The translations under genes were made by a program, and so were the position numbers. The notes under the pieces were generated by a model. The model ran no database searches. It was not told where the DNA came from and saw only the letters and a list, made by a program, of their open reading frames with translations. Below are positions 8,343 to 8,981 of a stretch of DNA of 8,981 nt, piece after piece (positions within the stretch are counted from its first letter, which is position 1; each line of letters begins with the position of its first letter). The stretch covers positions 1-8,981 of the forward strand of contig CAINCZ010000154.1 in the NCBI GenBank assembly GCA_903847195.1. The letters are read 5' to 3'. Source of the stretch: an uncultured Acidobacteriota bacterium (GTDB lineage: Bacteria > Acidobacteriota > Terriglobia > Terriglobales > CAINCZ01).

Positions 8343-8693
8343 CTAGCGCATCGCGGCATTTACTTTGGCGCCGATGTCGGCGCCCTCGGGCAGCGTCAGA
8401 AGGTAGTCGAAGCGCGCCTCGGGGGCGAGGTAGAGGATGCCTTCGGCGTGGTAGGCGGCGGGTTCATCGACCCGGCTGCTTCGTCTGGAAGATGCGCTGG
8501 TACCCTCAAGCTTGGTGCGTTGAATGGCGAAGCGCACTTCGGCAAAGCGCAGGAAGATCAGGCCGAGGATGGGGCCGGAGTATTCCTGCGCCTTGAGGCC
8601 GGAATTGGCGCGGAACTGGTCGGCGGCATCCCACAGGCGCTTTTCGAGCGAACTGGAGGCGGCGTCTTTTTCGGAAGGGGCGATCCATTGCAT
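8343..8693 (-). CDS. hsdM: N-terminal fragment of HsdM ending at the amber codon
   Basis: These 116 residues, from MQWIAPSEKD to VNAAMR, match the helical N-terminal domain of HsdM (LEKRLWDAADQFRANSGLK, EYSGPILGLIFLRFAEVRF). It has no catalytic motif, so a protein that ended here could not methylate DNA. A longer reading from a TTG at 8741 is possible but has no better ribosome-binding site and would add 16 residues unlike the usual HsdM start. Confidence 0.65.
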   Translation of the reverse strand: MQWIAPSEKDAASSSLEKRLWDAADQFRANSGLKAQEYSGPILGLIFLRFAEVRFAIQRTKLEGTSASSRRSSRVDEPAAYHAEGILYLAPEARFDYLLTLPEGADIGAKVNAAMR

Positions 8694-8892
8694 GGTCGGT
8701 CGGTCATCCTGCCTGAGGTGCGCTACCGCCTTGAATGGCAATAGCTGGGGGAAAGCTCTTATTGTCCGATAAAACCTGTCGGGCCGTAACTGTTATATGC
8801 GCTTACCATTCCCGTTCGGCCGCTTTAGGCTGTTCCATGTTTCTGAAAGAAAAGGATTCATCGATTCAACAGCCGGCAACTACAATGGCGGC
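8694..8892. other. divergent intergenic region between hsdM and gluQ
   Basis: This 199-bp gap separates hsdM (-) from the gluQ-like start (+), so it must hold promoters for both. AT-richer patches occur near 8750-8800 and 8835-8870. On the - strand GACAAT near 8763-8768 with TTACGG 17 bp before it is a weak candidate for hsdM. No strong palindrome like those at 5872-5972 was seen, so hsdM/hsdS do not appear to share that control. This is the likely right junction of the island; no insertion sequence or tRNA is visible. Confidence 0.4.
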
Positions 8893-8981
8893 ATGACTCC
8901 GCTTGCCGCCACAGACTCCGCCATCACCGCGCCCGCCCGCTACCGTGGCCGCTTTGCCCCTTCGCCAACCGGGCCCCTGCA
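8893..8981 (+). CDS. gluQ: glutamyl-Q tRNA(Asp) synthetase, 5' end only
   Basis: Twenty-nine codons are visible before the window ends. After a variable leader (MTPLAATDSAITAPA) comes YRGRFAPSPTGPL (residues 17-29), the start of the class I synthetase nucleotide-binding site shared by GluRS and its paralogue GluQ (YadB). The form GRFAPSPTGPL, with GPL after PSPT, and the opening RYRGRF favour GluQ, which glutamylates queuosine at the wobble base of tRNA(Asp), over GltX, which usually reads RFAPSPTGYLHIGG. The ATG at 8893 has only a weak GGCGG before it. It overlaps the stop of a three-codon frame beginning at 8885. The rest of the gene lies beyond the window, so zinc-binding and KMSKS-type features cannot be checked. 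Confidence 0.75.
   Translation, partial: MTPLAATDSAITAPARYRGRFAPSPTGPL

Larger units (their letters stand above)
7074..8693 (-). pseudogene. hsdM: type I DNA adenine methyltransferase subunit M, interrupted by an amber codon
   Basis: Read through, this is a 539-residue HsdM, the N6-adenine methyltransferase subunit that, with S, modifies the host and is needed for restriction. The start is the ATG at 8693 (MQWIAPSEKD); AGGA lies about 13 nt upstream, a weak site. Codon 117 is TAG (8345-8343). Before it the protein reads DIGAKVNAAMR, and directly after it, in the same frame, [14 protein letters not shown]. This is one continuous HsdM sequence with no frameshift. Residues 1-116 form the N-terminal helical domain (HsdM_N). 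The SAM-binding motif [10 protein letters not shown] (205-214) and catalytic NPPF (286-289) lie after the stop. The rest is intact to [15 protein letters not shown]. The stop may be a recent mutation, a sequencing error, or a suppressed codon. One substitution from CAG, GAG or AAG would make it. Confidence 0.9.

Noticed and set aside
8885..8896. Three-codon frame ATG GCG GCA TGA overlapping the gluQ-like start (ATGA)
   Set aside because: It could be a tiny leader for coupled translation, but a frame this short arises by chance and there is no ribosome-binding site that clearly favours it.

Overview
The window is GC-rich, densely coded chromosomal DNA, most likely from a betaproteobacterium and perhaps one of the Rhodocyclales. 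That placement rests on protein flavour and intergenic repeat style and has not been checked by any search. Two housekeeping genes flank an accessory island. On the left, on the + strand, is ychF (208-1299), preceded by a 46-bp tandem repeat at the very edge and a REP-like hairpin. On the right, on the + strand, are the first 29 codons of a gene resembling gluQ (glutamyl-Q tRNA(Asp) synthetase), cut by the window end (8893-8981).

Between them, all on the - strand and read from right to left, is a type I restriction-modification locus: hsdM (8693-7074), hsdS (7071-5986), a small winged-helix regulator (5864-5331), an AbiEii-like nucleotidyltransferase (5334-4618) and hsdR (4621-1394). Junctions are tight. 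hsdM/hsdS nearly abut, regulator/nucleotidyltransferase overlap by GTGA, and nucleotidyltransferase/hsdR overlap by ATGA. hsdR and ychF converge with a 94-bp gap.

Three things stand out. First, hsdM carries an in-frame amber codon at 8345-8343 (codon 117 of about 539), which separates the N-terminal helical region from the catalytic methylase domain. Unless the stop is read through, suppressed or a sequencing error, the modification subunit is broken while hsdS and hsdR look intact. Second, a two-gene module resembling a toxin-antitoxin pair (wHTH protein plus nucleotidyltransferase) sits inside the operon and is joined to hsdR by translational overlap. Third, the only sizeable gap in the operon (5865-5985) holds a good sigma70-type promoter (TTGACA, 17 bp, TACTTT) and two related palindromes built on TTCGCGAA. 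One palindrome covers the -10 and the predicted start; the other lies just after the hsdS stop. The simplest model is that the wHTH protein represses its own promoter and so controls the nucleotidyltransferase and hsdR separately from hsdM/hsdS. That would make it a candidate controller of restriction.

Smaller points: the two target-recognition domains of HsdS look like paralogues of one another. A REP-like palindrome similar to the one upstream of ychF lies in frame inside hsdR, adding a Pro/Gly/Ser-rich segment between the conserved parts of the N-terminal region.
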